A stretch of 64,000 nucleotides of DNA from NCBI GenBank assembly GCA_048360435.1, contig DBGCOP010000020.1:44448-108447 (forward strand), written 5' to 3'. The stretch's first letter is position 1. Each line of letters opens with the position of its first letter. The notes below the pieces were generated by a model that did no database searches, was not told the origin of the DNA, and worked only from the letters and a program-made list of their open reading frames with translations. Shown in pieces: positions 1 to 8,011 of this stretch. The translations under genes and the position numbers were made by a program. This DNA comes from Limenecus sp048360435. Lineage in GTDB: Bacteria; Cyanobacteriota; Vampirovibrionia; Gastranaerophilales; Gastranaerophilaceae.

Positions 1-160
1 AAATTTTGTCAACTTGTTCTTGAGAGAAAGTTGCATAAATTTTTTGTGCTTTTTTTGCTCTTTCAATGATTAATTTCAAATCGTCATGAGTTTTAACCTC
101 AGTTGATTTGTTAAAAGCTTTTTCCAACTTTTCAGTTTCAGCTTGCTTTTTTGTTGCCAT
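1..160 (-). CDS. adhE: Bifunctional acetaldehyde-CoA/alcohol dehydrogenase AdhE, N-terminal part only
   Basis: The gene reads leftward from an ATG at 160 and runs off the window, leaving 53 complete codons. The protein starts MATKKQAETEK and continues AKKAQKIYATFSQEQVDKI, which matches the start of the aldehyde dehydrogenase half of AdhE (E. coli has VKKAQREYASFTQEQVDKI). AdhE reduces acetyl-CoA to acetaldehyde and then ethanol, reoxidising NADH in fermentation. An AAGGAG Shine-Dalgarno lies at 172-177. A stand-alone acylating aldehyde dehydrogenase cannot be excluded because the alcohol dehydrogenase half lies outside the window. Confidence 0.8.
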   Translation of the reverse strand, partial: MATKKQAETEKLEKAFNKSTEVKTHDDLKLIIERAKKAQKIYATFSQEQVDKI

Positions 161-180
161 AGTGTAATATCTCCTTTATC

Positions 181-194
181 GTGAAATAATTCAC
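181..194. promoter_or_regulatory. GTGA-N6-TCAC operator over the adhE start point
   Basis: GTGA-AATAAT-TCAC is a perfect dyad covering the predicted adhE transcription start (about 192). The core fits Rex-type (NADH/NAD sensing) and also CRP/FNR-type operators. Overlap with the start point suggests repression. Which family binds is inference. Confidence 0.5.
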
Positions 195-198
195 TATT

Positions 199-227
199 AA
201 TATAACCTATAAAAAATAAAATTGCAA
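199..227 (-). promoter_or_regulatory. adhE promoter
   Basis: On the minus strand TTGCAA (222-227) and TATATT (199-204) are separated by exactly 17 bases, placing the start point near 192 and leaving a leader of about 32 nt that contains the AAGGAG ribosome site. Confidence 0.6.
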
Positions 228-337
228 GTGTTATTTTTACAATTATTAATAATCAGATACAATTCAAATTCTCTGTTCATCGATGTTACGTGGATATATA
301 CTTTATATAAATATTAGAATTTCCTTAATTTTACAAA

Positions 338-353
338 TGTGATTTTTTTCACA
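338..353. promoter_or_regulatory. TGTGA-N6-TCACA operator
   Basis: AAATGTGA-TTTTTT-TCACAATT is a near-perfect CRP/FNR-type dyad and also contains the GTGA-N6-TCAC core of the site at 181-194. It lies about 50 bases upstream of the -10 box of the gene at 416 and 145 bases upstream of the adhE start point, so it could act on either. Confidence 0.5.
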
Positions 354-398
354 ATTAAAAATTATTACCCACAATTACAGTTTTAATTAATCTTAAAA

Positions 399-407
399 TG
401 TTATAAA
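399..407 (+). promoter_or_regulatory. Extended -10 box for the gene at 416 (leaderless)
   Basis: TG-T-TATAAA ends at 407, which predicts a transcription start near 414, two bases before the ATG. No Shine-Dalgarno is present, so the mRNA is probably leaderless. Confidence 0.45.
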
Positions 408-415
408 ATTAACAA

Positions 416-922
416 ATGGAATACAATGATATAACAGAAGAATACTTCAATTCCCGTTCAAACTGTCATTCTATCGCTTGCAGGAAAGTAATTTTCGAAC
501 CTGACACAAAAAGAGAATGGTTTTTTGAAGATGATTTTTGGTGCTATTTTGAATTTTTATGTGATGACAATGATTATGTTCTGAAAAAGCAAGATGAAAA
601 GATTTTTTCAAACAATTGTATCTTAAAAGATATGAGTTATGAGATAAAAATGCTGCTTGCATATGTCAGACTCAAAGGCGTAGTCACGATAGAACAAGAA
701 CTTTTCACACGATATGTTTTTCGCTATGAAAGAGAGAAAAAGTCAGAGCCTGATTTAACTCTTGAAAAATTCAACCTGAATCTCAAAAAAAGTGAAGAAG
801 ATGCTCTCAGCCGCTCGGATAAAATAGCCAATGGTATTCTTGCCAGTTGTCTTACTCTCATCGGTTTCACTGTTTTTCTGTTTCTCTTTGCCCTAATTGC
901 TTATTTCAAAAGTAAAATATAA
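416..922 (+). CDS. Unknown protein with one C-terminal membrane segment
   Basis: This 168-residue protein is not recognised. The first 135 residues are soluble and charged, with an aromatic-rich stretch (WFFEDDFWCYFEF) near residue 35 and a Lys/Glu-rich helix around 108-135. Residues about 142-163 form a single hydrophobic segment followed by KSKI, the arrangement of a tail-anchored inner membrane protein with its body in the cytoplasm. The gene has no ribosome binding site and sits directly behind an extended -10 box, so leaderless translation is likely. It is followed 24 bases later by another leaderless gene. Confidence 0.6.
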   Translation: MEYNDITEEYFNSRSNCHSIACRKVIFEPDTKREWFFEDDFWCYFEFLCDDNDYVLKKQDEKIFSNNCILKDMSYEIKMLLAYVRLKGVVTIEQELFTRYVFRYEREKKSEPDLTLEKFNLNLKKSEEDALSRSDKIANGILASCLTLIGFTVFLFLFALIAYFKSKI

Positions 923-946
923 ACATCATGTGTTATTATAGATGTG

Positions 947-1369
947 ATGAAAAAGATATTTTTTACAATCATAATTATTTCATTCTTTGTTTATCCTGCT
1001 ATTGCAGCAGGTTCAAAATATTCTGATGAATTCAAAAAAAACTTTTCTCAATGTACACCATACACAGAAAAGAAATATAATGTGAGCTATAACTCAAACA
1101 GTACCTATGAAATCAAAGGATACATGCAAGACGGAAGTGAAAGATGTATCTATGTAGAAACAAACGAATGGCTCAGAGGTAAAAATGTTACAACCTGTCT
1201 TTTTTCACCGAAGCAGCTTCAAGAATACTTAAGCGCAATGATAACCCCTGACACAAAACACTCTGCAAACATAGGTGCAATGCCTGTTGTAGGAGGACAT
1301 GAAGAGGTCGTATTTTTAAAATATTTCAACAATCCTGAAGTCTGTAAAACAATAGGGACAAAATATTAA
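947..1369 (+). CDS. Small secreted protein of unknown function
   Basis: The ATG at 947 gives 140 residues; a GTG three bases earlier is less likely because the -10 box TG-T-TATTAT (931-939) predicts a start point at 946. The protein opens with a signal peptide (MKKIFFTIIIISFFVYPAIA, probable cleavage after AIA). The mature part has four cysteines, which could form two disulphides in an oxidising periplasm. No family is recognised. It converges on trkH with only 8 bases between the stop codons. Confidence 0.6.
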   Translation: MKKIFFTIIIISFFVYPAIAAGSKYSDEFKKNFSQCTPYTEKKYNVSYNSNSTYEIKGYMQDGSERCIYVETNEWLRGKNVTTCLFSPKQLQEYLSAMITPDTKHSANIGAMPVVGGHEEVVFLKYFNNPEVCKTIGTKY

Positions 1370-1377
1370 ATCAACTG

Positions 1378-2670
1378 CTAAACAGCAACATCACACTTGC
1401 TTTGAACAATTCTATTGTTTCTCTTGATTCTGAAAAATGCAATGCCAAGAGTTAAAGGACCTAGTCGACCTAAAAACATTGCAGTTGACAAAATTAATTT
1501 AGCAGCATCAGACAATGAAGGCGTAACCCCTATACTCAACCCGACAGTGCCAAGAGCAGACGCGGTTTCAAAGTATAATTCCAAAAAGTTATGATTATCA
1601 CACAGACAAACCAAAAGCGTACACAACGATAAAATAATGACATAAGTTGTTGCTGTCGCCACTGCTGTCATAACTCTGTTTTCAGGAATACGTTTATTCA
1701 AGAAGGTGATTTTTTCGGGATGTCCATTTATTACACTGCCTATAATACCGAGCAGAACCGAAACTGAAGTTGTTTTTATACCACCGCCTGTACCCGAAGG
1801 AGATGCACCGATTATCATTGCCAGAATTATCAGGAATAAAGATGCCTTTGACAATTGAGAAAGATCAACTGTATTAAATCCTGCTGTTGTTGATGCAGAC
1901 ATAATCTGGAAAAAAGATGTTAACAGCCCTGAATGTTCGGCAAAACTATATATCAAAGTTCCGATTATCGCCACCAGTGCTGTTATTATCACAATAATTT
2001 TAGAGGTAAGAGTTATTTCCTTACTTTTTCCACTCAATTTTCTATAAATATCCATAGAAACAATAAAACCGATAGCACCTGCATAACATAAAAATATAAT
2101 AATAAGATTAACAGCAATATTTCCCCTGAATTGCATCAGACTATCGGGAAAAAGGCTGAAACCTGCTGTTGCAAAAGCAGATACAGAATGGAAAAAAGCA
2201 TGCCAGAAGGGTTGTTCTACTCCGCTTTTCAAAAACTGCCAGTATAAAAGTAATGTTCCGATAAATTCAACACCAAAAGTATATATGACTATATTTTTAA
2301 CAAACTTTTTTACATCAAAACTCTCCGGCAAAGGAAATTCTGCCGACAATATTTTTACCCTGTGACTGGAGATACTATCGCTTCTTGAAAGAATAAAAAA
2401 CGAAGTCAAAGTCATATAACCTATTGCACCAAGCTGTATCATAGCCAACAAAATTATATGTCCCCAGATTGTATAAATTTCTGAAATATTACCTGTTGTT
2501 AACCCCGTTGTAGAAAGTGCCGAAGCAATATTAAACAAATTGTCTACAACACTTACATGAGTTTTTTGAGCAAACGGCAAAGAAATCAGTATTAAACCGA
2601 TAAGAGCATATCCTAAAAAACCAAATACTATTACTTTAAATGGATTAAGTTCATTTTTATCGTAAAACAT
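1378..2670 (-). CDS. TrkH/KtrB-family potassium uptake channel subunit
   Basis: The 430-residue membrane protein carries the four selectivity-filter repeats of the Trk/Ktr/HKT superfamily: STTGLTTG near residue 53, ATAGFS near 167, TTAGFNT near 261 and GTVGLSIG near 372. Its length and the late GRLGPLTL motif fit KtrB/NtpJ better than the longer TrkH. Such subunits form K+ (often Na+-coupled) channels gated by a cytoplasmic RCK protein (KtrA/TrkA), which is not in this window. It lies 17 bases downstream of the preceding minus-strand gene, so the two are probably cotranscribed. A KdpDE-like pair diverges from that unit, suggesting joint control of potassium uptake. Confidence 0.88.
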   Translation of the reverse strand: MFYDKNELNPFKVIVFGFLGYALIGLILISLPFAQKTHVSVVDNLFNIASALSTTGLTTGNISEIYTIWGHIILLAMIQLGAIGYMTLTSFFILSRSDSISSHRVKILSAEFPLPESFDVKKFVKNIVIYTFGVEFIGTLLLYWQFLKSGVEQPFWHAFFHSVSAFATAGFSLFPDSLMQFRGNIAVNLIIIFLCYAGAIGFIVSMDIYRKLSGKSKEITLTSKIIVIITALVAIIGTLIYSFAEHSGLLTSFFQIMSASTTAGFNTVDLSQLSKASLFLIILAMIIGASPSGTGGGIKTTSVSVLLGIIGSVINGHPEKITFLNKRIPENRVMTAVATATTYVIILSLCTLLVCLCDNHNFLELYFETASALGTVGLSIGVTPSLSDAAKLILSTAMFLGRLGPLTLGIAFFRIKRNNRIVQSKCDVAV

Positions 2671-2687
2671 ACCTTTATTTTTTTAAT

Positions 2688-3377
2688 CTAATTTTTTGTA
2701 CCAACGCAATAACCCGGAATTATATGTGCGAAGGGAATAATTTTTGAAGCAGCTTTTGCAACAGTTGTTCCGGGGGCTGCCATTGAAGTAACAAGACAGA
2801 CGTTGTCCGCTTGAACAGCCCAATCTCTCCAGTTAAGTTTTCTGTAAGAATCTTCTTTAAAGATATTTTTATTTATAACTTGAGAAGCCTTATTTCCGAC
2901 AAAAACACCTGAAATAAAACCTGCTGTACCAAACGCAAATTGGATTGCTTTTGTCACAGGAGGAAATTTATATTTTGAAAAAAGAATTTTATTCAATTTC
3001 ATGCCCAAACCGACAAAAAGGCTGGGAAAAATATAATTGCCAACAAGCTGAACAATACCTTCTTTTGCTTTAGCTTTTGTATTCTTTCTATCTGTCAAAA
3101 CACCACCGGCAAAACCTCCCGCAATTGAGGATGAAGCAAGAGCAATAACATCTTTTTCATCAAATTCCATCTTTTTGAAAATATCAACAAATTCTTTTGT
3201 CTTAAAAGAAGATGGAACTTTAAGACCTCTTGCTCTTCCGATACAAACAGCAGCAGCACTCAAACCTATCAAACTTCCGGCTGTTGCAGCAGCTTTTGTT
3301 GAAAAGCATGTTTTATTTTTTTGATTATTGTTGTTATTAATATTCAGTGAATTTATTTTATTAACTGTAATTGACAT
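2688..3377 (-). CDS. Unknown membrane protein, probably cotranscribed with the K+ channel
   Basis: This 229-residue protein has a low-complexity start (SLNINNNNNQKNK) and then several Gly/Ala-rich hydrophobic stretches (about 30-48, 80-98, 110-125, 145-162) with glycine-zipper character, such as SSSIAGGFAGGVL. No catalytic motif is recognised. It is followed 17 bases later by trkH. Its translation signals are unusual: the strong AAGGAGGA lies 28 bases from the ATG, with a perfect hairpin in between (described separately). Confidence 0.55.
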   Translation of the reverse strand: MSITVNKINSLNINNNNNQKNKTCFSTKAAATAGSLIGLSAAAVCIGRARGLKVPSSFKTKEFVDIFKKMEFDEKDVIALASSSIAGGFAGGVLTDRKNTKAKAKEGIVQLVGNYIFPSLFVGLGMKLNKILFSKYKFPPVTKAIQFAFGTAGFISGVFVGNKASQVINKNIFKEDSYRKLNWRDWAVQADNVCLVTSMAAPGTTVAKAASKIIPFAHIIPGYCVGTKN

Positions 3378-3413
3378 TTTGTATTTCTTTCTTTTTAAGA
3401 AAGAATCCTCCTT
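3378..3413 (-). promoter_or_regulatory. Shine-Dalgarno, perfect hairpin, then start codon
   Basis: On the minus-strand RNA, AAGGAGGA (3406-3413) is followed by TTCTTTCTT-AAA-AAGAAAGAA (3385-3405), a perfect 9-bp stem with a 3-nt loop, then ATACAAA and the ATG at 3377. Linear spacing is too long for initiation, but folding the hairpin leaves 8 nt between GGAGG and ATG, which is ideal. Confidence 0.6.
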
Positions 3414-3485
3414 AAAATTTCAGATAACTGTATTTGTTCTGACATATTAAATGTGTTTATTACACTTTTCAAGTGCAAAAATAAA

Positions 3486-3506
3486 ATCTTAACGCTATCT
3501 TAACGC
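3486..3506 (+). promoter_or_regulatory. Direct-repeat operator upstream of the KdpD-like gene
   Basis: ATCTTAACGC occurs twice, at 3486-3495 and 3497-3506, an exact 11-bp period. OmpR/KdpE-family regulators bind tandem half-sites with this spacing. The site lies about 54-74 bases upstream of the predicted kdpD start point, in the region shared with the divergent channel operon, so autoregulation by the KdpE-like protein is a reasonable inference. Confidence 0.5.
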
Positions 3507-3544
3507 CGATTAAAAAACATTAATCCTATTTTTATATCAATTTA

Positions 3545-3553
3545 TGCTATCAT
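3545..3553 (+). promoter_or_regulatory. Extended -10 box for the KdpD-like gene (leaderless)
   Basis: TG-C-TATCAT ends at 3553, predicting transcription to start at 3560, exactly the A of the ATG. No Shine-Dalgarno precedes the gene. Confidence 0.5.
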
Positions 3554-3559
3554 CTGATT

Positions 3560-4975
3560 ATGAAAGAATTAGACAGCCCAAAAGCAAGTAAAGACCATAT
3601 TCTAGTATGTTTGTCTTCATCACCGTCAAATAAAAAAGTCATTGACACAGCATCTCGAATGGCTAAAGTTTTTGATGCGGAATTTACCGCATTATACATT
3701 AATACAGCGAGAAAAATGTCCGAAGACAATGAATTGAGATTACAGAAAAATACAGAATTTGCAAGAGCAAAAGGTGCAAAAATTGTGACACTAAACGGCG
3801 AAGATATTGCTTTTCAGGTTTCGGAATATGCAAAAAAAAGTCAGGTTACAAAAATAATTCTCGGCCGCTCAGGATATAAATCTAACAGACTTTTTACACC
3901 GCCCAATTTTGTGGATAAAATTATCAAATATTCTCCGGAGATTGAAGTTTATATTATTCCTGACAAAGCTCAAAAAATATATTTTGGAAACGAAGAAAAC
4001 AAAAAATTCAAATTTTCAGTGTTTTCATACACAGGACTTATCATTTCAATTGTTTTATTATTAATTCTTGACTATTTTTTAACAGAGCCGCATTTTTCGT
4101 TAAAAATGCATTTCAGCGGTTATCCTATTATATTTTTAATTCTCTTTGGCTTTGTATATTTCATAGCAATAGTCAATCAAAAACAAAAGGATGCAATGAT
4201 TAGAGAAATTCAGCTTATAAAAGAAAAAGAAGATATTCTACGCTCAAAAAACGAATTAATAATAAAAAACAAACAGGAAGAATTACGCTCAACTCTTTTG
4301 AGAGCAATTTCTCATGATTTGAGAACACCCTTGACAGGGATTTCAGGGTTTGCACAAATCCTTATGAAAAACTCAAACATTTTATCAGAAGACAAAAAAC
4401 AGCATATTTATACTGACATTTATGATGATTCTATATGGCTTTTGAATCTTGTTGAAAATTTGCTTGCAATAACAAGATTTGACAAAAATGAAATCAAACT
4501 GAACAAAGAATCCGAATATATTTCAGATGTAATAAGAGATGCCATAAGTCATTTAGGCAGAAAAAAAGAAAAATTTTTTATTCATACAGATATTGAAAAT
4601 GAAACACTCTCAGCTTATATGGACAGCCGCTTGATTTCACAGGTTATATTCAACCTTGTTGATAATGCAATGAAATATTCACCGGAAGGCACAAACATTA
4701 CCATAAAAGCACGCGCCGCAGACAATAACATTGAAATATCTGTTATTGATGAAGGTTTGGGAATCAGTGATGAAGACAAAGCAAAGATTTTCGAAATGTT
4801 TTATACAGTAAACAACAAAATTGCAGATTCAAGAAGAGGTTTAGGGCTTGGACTTGCCTTATGCAAGGCGGTTGTGGAAGCCCACCACGGCAAATTCAAC
4901 ATAACAGACAACCTTCCCTGCGGAACAATTTTTTCATTTGATATAAAATCAGATACGGAGAAAGAAAATGAATAA
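3560..4975 (+). CDS. KdpD-like sensor histidine kinase, short form with USP domain
   Basis: The 471 residues contain a universal-stress-protein domain (about 13-135, with ILGRSGYKS near 100), two membrane segments (about 153-176 and 188-206), and a histidine kinase: H252 in SHDLRTPLTG, N box NLVDNAMKYS, G1 DEGLGI, G2 GLGLGLAL. This is the C-terminal architecture of KdpD, but the N-terminal KdpD sensor domain and two of the usual four membrane helices are missing (E. coli KdpD is about 890 residues). The next gene, overlapping by 8 bases, is its response regulator. No kdpFABC is visible; the divergent TrkH/KtrB operon is the likely target. Confidence 0.85.
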   Translation: MKELDSPKASKDHILVCLSSSPSNKKVIDTASRMAKVFDAEFTALYINTARKMSEDNELRLQKNTEFARAKGAKIVTLNGEDIAFQVSEYAKKSQVTKIILGRSGYKSNRLFTPPNFVDKIIKYSPEIEVYIIPDKAQKIYFGNEENKKFKFSVFSYTGLIISIVLLLILDYFLTEPHFSLKMHFSGYPIIFLILFGFVYFIAIVNQKQKDAMIREIQLIKEKEDILRSKNELIIKNKQEELRSTLLRAISHDLRTPLTGISGFAQILMKNSNILSEDKKQHIYTDIYDDSIWLLNLVENLLAITRFDKNEIKLNKESEYISDVIRDAISHLGRKKEKFFIHTDIENETLSAYMDSRLISQVIFNLVDNAMKYSPEGTNITIKARAADNNIEISVIDEGLGISDEDKAKIFEMFYTVNNKIADSRRGLGLGLALCKAVVEAHHGKFNITDNLPCGTIFSFDIKSDTEKENE

Positions 4976-5666
4976 AGGTAAAATTCTTGTAATCGAAGAT
5001 GACAAAGCTATTCAGAATCTTATAGGAACAACCCTTGAAATTTTTGACTATAATTATTTAATTTCCTCTAATGCAAAAGACGGAATTTTAAAAACAACAT
5101 CACACAATCCGGATGTTGTTATCCTTGATCTCGGATTACCTGATATGGATGGCATCGAGGTTATAAAGAAAATACGTTCATTTTCACTTGTACCCATTAT
5201 AATTGTCAGTGCCAGAACAGACAATCAGGATAAAATTACCGCACTGGATGCAGGAGCAGATGATTTCCTGACAAAGCCGTTCAATACGGAAGAACTTCTT
5301 GCCCGTGTACGTGTTGCAATGCGTCATAAACTCCAGAGTATACAAGCTGAACCACAAAGCAATATTTTCACAAACGGTAATTTGAAAATAGATTATGATA
5401 CAGGCTGTGTTTATGTTGACAACAGCATAGTTCACTTAACAGCAATAGAATACAAGCTGCTATGTCTTCTTGCCAAAAATATAGGCAAAGTATTAACTCA
5501 TAACCACATAAAACAAGAAATCTGGAAAGACGAAAACGGTTGTGATTCACAGCTGTCACTCAGAGTTTTTGTAACAAATTTGAGAAAAAAGCTTAATGCT
5601 TCCGACTATATTATTACGCATATAGGTATAGGTTATAGAATGTTAAACATTCAAAAAGATTCCTAA
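4968..5666 (+). CDS. KdpE-like OmpR-family response regulator
   Basis: The 232-residue protein has a receiver domain with the acidic pair D11/D12, phospho-acceptor D54 (VVILDLGLPDMDG), T/S switch in IIVSART and K103 in FLTKPFN, followed by a winged-helix DNA-binding domain (about 130-228, ending THIGIGYRML). It overlaps the kinase gene by 8 bases, so the two are translationally coupled. KdpE proteins activate potassium uptake genes under K+ limitation; the 11-bp direct repeat at 3486-3506 is a candidate binding site. Confidence 0.88.
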   Translation: MNKGKILVIEDDKAIQNLIGTTLEIFDYNYLISSNAKDGILKTTSHNPDVVILDLGLPDMDGIEVIKKIRSFSLVPIIIVSARTDNQDKITALDAGADDFLTKPFNTEELLARVRVAMRHKLQSIQAEPQSNIFTNGNLKIDYDTGCVYVDNSIVHLTAIEYKLLCLLAKNIGKVLTHNHIKQEIWKDENGCDSQLSLRVFVTNLRKKLNASDYIITHIGIGYRMLNIQKDS

Positions 5667-5669
5667 AAA

Positions 5670-5694
5670 AAGCACCCGAAGGTGCAATTTCTTT
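5670..5694. terminator. Hairpin terminator after kdpE, likely original tRNA-His terminator
   Basis: GCACC-CGAA-GGTGC (5672-5685) has seven A on its left and AATTTCTTT on its right. On the minus strand it ends in a run of seven T directly after a tRNA-His 3'-end copy (5696-5707), so it may have been the original terminator of tRNA-His as well as stopping kdpE. Confidence 0.6.
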
Positions 5695-5695
5695 A

Positions 5696-5707
5696 AATGG
5701 GGCGGAT
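5696..5707 (-). repeat. Distal copy of the tRNA-His 3' end (attachment-site remnant)
   Basis: AATGGGGCGGAT is identical to 8012-8023 and to 8163-8174, where it is the last part of the tRNA-His acceptor stem plus CCA read on the minus strand. Confidence 0.55.
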
Positions 5708-5825
5708 AGTGTGTTCTTGTTACAACCATTAACGAAAATAATTATTAGAGAACTTAAAAAATTACCAATAGATAAAATGCTTTGCTATGCATAATGACGT
5801 TACTATCTTTTCATATTGTTTATAC

Positions 5826-5831
5826 TATAAT
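5826..5831 (+). promoter_or_regulatory. -10 box of the restriction-modification operon
   Basis: TATAAT at 5826-5831 predicts a start near 5838, downstream of the first in-frame ATG (5787) and 39 bases before the GTG at 5877. This supports the later methyltransferase start. No clear -35 is seen. Confidence 0.4.
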
Positions 5832-5876
5832 AAAATTGGTGTGAGGGAATTCTACGTAAATTGTAAGGATATAGAA

Positions 5877-6893
5877 GTGAAAAAAAAACTTATAAGTTTA
5901 TTTAGTGGATGTGGAGGTCTTGATTTAGGCTTTGAGATGGCTGGATTTGAAATTCCAATAGCAAATGAGTTTGATAAAACTATTTATGAAACATTTAAAA
6001 TAAATCACCCTAAAACAAAGCTCATAGAAGGAGATATTCGTAACATAGATTGTGCAGTTTTTGATGAATTGGGTGAAATAGATGGAATTATAGGTGGTCC
6101 ACCTTGTCAATCTTGGAGTGAGGCTGGTTCTTTACGAGGAATTAATGATGAAAGAGGCAAGTTGTTCTTTGAATACATACGAATTTTGAAAGCAATTAAA
6201 CCAAAGTTCTTCCTTGCGGAAAATGTATCTGGTATGTTAGCTAATAGACATAATGAAGCAGTGAATAATATTATTTCAATGTTTGATAATGCTGGTTACG
6301 ATGTTACTGTAAATTTAGTTAATGCAAAAGACTATGGAGTTGCCCAAGAGAGAAAAAGAGTATTCTATATTGGCTTTAGAAAGAATTTAAATATTAAATT
6401 TATGTTTCCTAAAGGTTCTACATTGAGTGATAACAAGAAGATTACATTAAGGGATGTTATATGGGATTTAAAAGATACAGCAGTTCCATCCATAGCAAAT
6501 AATTATCATAATTCTAAAGCAATTAATAATAACGAGTATTTCACTGGTGCTTATAGTCCTATTTTCATGAGTAGAAATAGGGTTAAAGGATGGGATGAGC
6601 AAGCTTTTACAGTTCAAGCATCAGGACGGCAATGTCAATTGCACCCACAAGCCCCTAAAATGATAAAAGTTGCAACGAATGTATGTAGGTTTGTCAAAGA
6701 AAAAGAAGCTCTTTATCGAAGAATGACAATAAGAGAAGTAGCAAGAGTGCAAGGTTTTCCAGATGATTTCAAGTTTGTTTACAATAATGTAAATGATGCT
6801 TATAAAATGATTGGCAATGCTGTACCTGTCAATCTTGCGTATGAAGTTGCTTTATCTATAAAGAAACAATTGGAGAATAGCACCAATGAGTAA
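5877..6893 (+). CDS. DNA (cytosine-5) methyltransferase, HaeIII type (predicted GGCC)
   Basis: The GTG at 5877 is preferred: it has an AAGGA at 5865-5869, and the protein then begins directly with motif I, as in M.HaeIII. The 338 residues show the C5-methyltransferase series: LFSGCGGLDLGF (SAM binding), IGGPPCQSWSEAG with the catalytic PCQ cysteine, ENVSGM, QERKRVFYIGFR and the final GNAVPVNLA. The target-recognition part contains FTVQASGRQCQLHPQAP, which I recall as nearly identical in M.HaeIII, so the target is predicted to be GGCC. It overlaps the endonuclease gene by 8 bases. It protects host DNA from that enzyme. Confidence 0.9.
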   Translation: MKKKLISLFSGCGGLDLGFEMAGFEIPIANEFDKTIYETFKINHPKTKLIEGDIRNIDCAVFDELGEIDGIIGGPPCQSWSEAGSLRGINDERGKLFFEYIRILKAIKPKFFLAENVSGMLANRHNEAVNNIISMFDNAGYDVTVNLVNAKDYGVAQERKRVFYIGFRKNLNIKFMFPKGSTLSDNKKITLRDVIWDLKDTAVPSIANNYHNSKAINNNEYFTGAYSPIFMSRNRVKGWDEQAFTVQASGRQCQLHPQAPKMIKVATNVCRFVKEKEALYRRMTIREVARVQGFPDDFKFVYNNVNDAYKMIGNAVPVNLAYEVALSIKKQLENSTNE

Positions 6894-7851
6894 TAGGTCA
6901 AATGATAATGGTAGAGCTTTTGAATATGCGTGTATTAAAGAATTAGAAAGTAGTATTTCTGTATATAGACCTGTTATATTGAATGAAAAATCGACTGAAG
7001 CTTCTAAAAGAGCTTGGCTCTCAATAAACAATGAACAACAAGAAAAATTGGTCCTAGCTTCAAAGGCATTTATAAAAGTCCTTTTTAATGCTGAACCTCT
7101 AATACTAGAGTATGAATCTGAGTCTGATATTGTTGAATTATCAATTAACAAAGATAGTGATGCAGAAGCAGGAGATATAAGAGATATTGTTATAAAAAGA
7201 GTCGATATTTCTTGGAGTATTGGATTATCATTGAAGCATAATCATTTTGCAGCAAAGCACTCAAGGTTGTCTGCTAAAATTGATTTTGGTAAGAAGTGGT
7301 ATGGATTACCATGCTGTGAAGGTTACTGGTCAAAGATTTCGCCAGTATTTGAAAATCTATGTAAATTAAAAGAATCAAGGTGTGCATGGCATGATATGGA
7401 TAATAAAGAAGGTTCTGTATATCTGCCATTGTTGAATGCATTTATGGAAGAAATAGAAAGAGCCAATCAAATTGATAATCAAATACCTCAACGTCTAATA
7501 TCATATTTACTCGGTATAAATGATTTCTATAAAGTAGTATCTATTGATAGAAAACAACTTACAGAAGTTCAAGCTTTTAATCTAAGAGGTGAATTAAACA
7601 AAAATGGCAAAAATACCAAAGCCAAGATTATTATACCAATTGCAGATTTACCAGATGAAATAATATCACTTAGACTAAAACCTAATTCAACTAATACAGT
7701 AGAAATGTTTTTAAACAATGGTTGGTCGTTATCTTTTAGAATACATAATGCTTCGACCATTGTAGAACCCTCGCTTAAATTTGACATTCAATTTGTAGGT
7801 ATTCCAAGTAATATTATTACCATTAATTGTCAGTGGAACAATAGTTTATAA
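6886..7851 (+). CDS. HaeIII-type restriction endonuclease (predicted GGCC)
   Basis: The 321-residue protein follows and overlaps the M.HaeIII-like methylase. Its length fits R.HaeIII (about 318), and the block EAGDIRDIVIKR (near residue 94) followed by GLSLKHNHFAAKHSRLS fits the HaeIII endonuclease family. The acidic residues plus the K-H-N-H stretch are the likely metal/catalytic centre. It should cleave unmethylated GGCC and so block foreign DNA. The family call rests on the partner gene plus these blocks. The reading frame is intact, so the system could be active. GGCC sites do occur elsewhere in the window, so they are not eliminated. Confidence 0.82.
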   Translation: MSNRSNDNGRAFEYACIKELESSISVYRPVILNEKSTEASKRAWLSINNEQQEKLVLASKAFIKVLFNAEPLILEYESESDIVELSINKDSDAEAGDIRDIVIKRVDISWSIGLSLKHNHFAAKHSRLSAKIDFGKKWYGLPCCEGYWSKISPVFENLCKLKESRCAWHDMDNKEGSVYLPLLNAFMEEIERANQIDNQIPQRLISYLLGINDFYKVVSIDRKQLTEVQAFNLRGELNKNGKNTKAKIIIPIADLPDEIISLRLKPNSTNTVEMFLNNGWSLSFRIHNASTIVEPSLKFDIQFVGIPSNIITINCQWNNSL

Positions 7852-8004
7852 CTATTGTAATTATTAACTGGTAATTAAGAAACGAAAGTTTCAAAAGCAC
7901 AAGTATTAGGGGTTTAGTGATATTTATACAATAAAAAATATAAAAGTTGCACGAATTGTTAAAATAAAGTAATAACAATAAAATAGACTCTCAGCAGAAA
8001 GTCT
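7852..8004. other. AT-rich intergenic DNA after the endonuclease
   Basis: No gene is seen. It holds a small GAAAC-GAAA-GTTTC hairpin (7879-7892) without a T-run and the arm of a stronger terminator that starts at 7981. Confidence 0.5.
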
Positions 8005-8011
8005 ATTTTTT
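7981..8011. terminator. Hairpin terminator, end of R-M operon
   Basis: AAATAGACT (7981-7989) pairs with AGTCTATTT (8000-8008), followed by T's on the plus strand. It also works on the minus strand, where it follows the 8012 copy of the tRNA-His 3' end. Confidence 0.65.

Noticed and set aside
5787..5876. Upstream ATG start for the cytosine methyltransferase
   Set aside because: It lies before the likely -10 box, has no ribosome site, and adds 30 residues absent from the family; the GTG at 5877 fits better.
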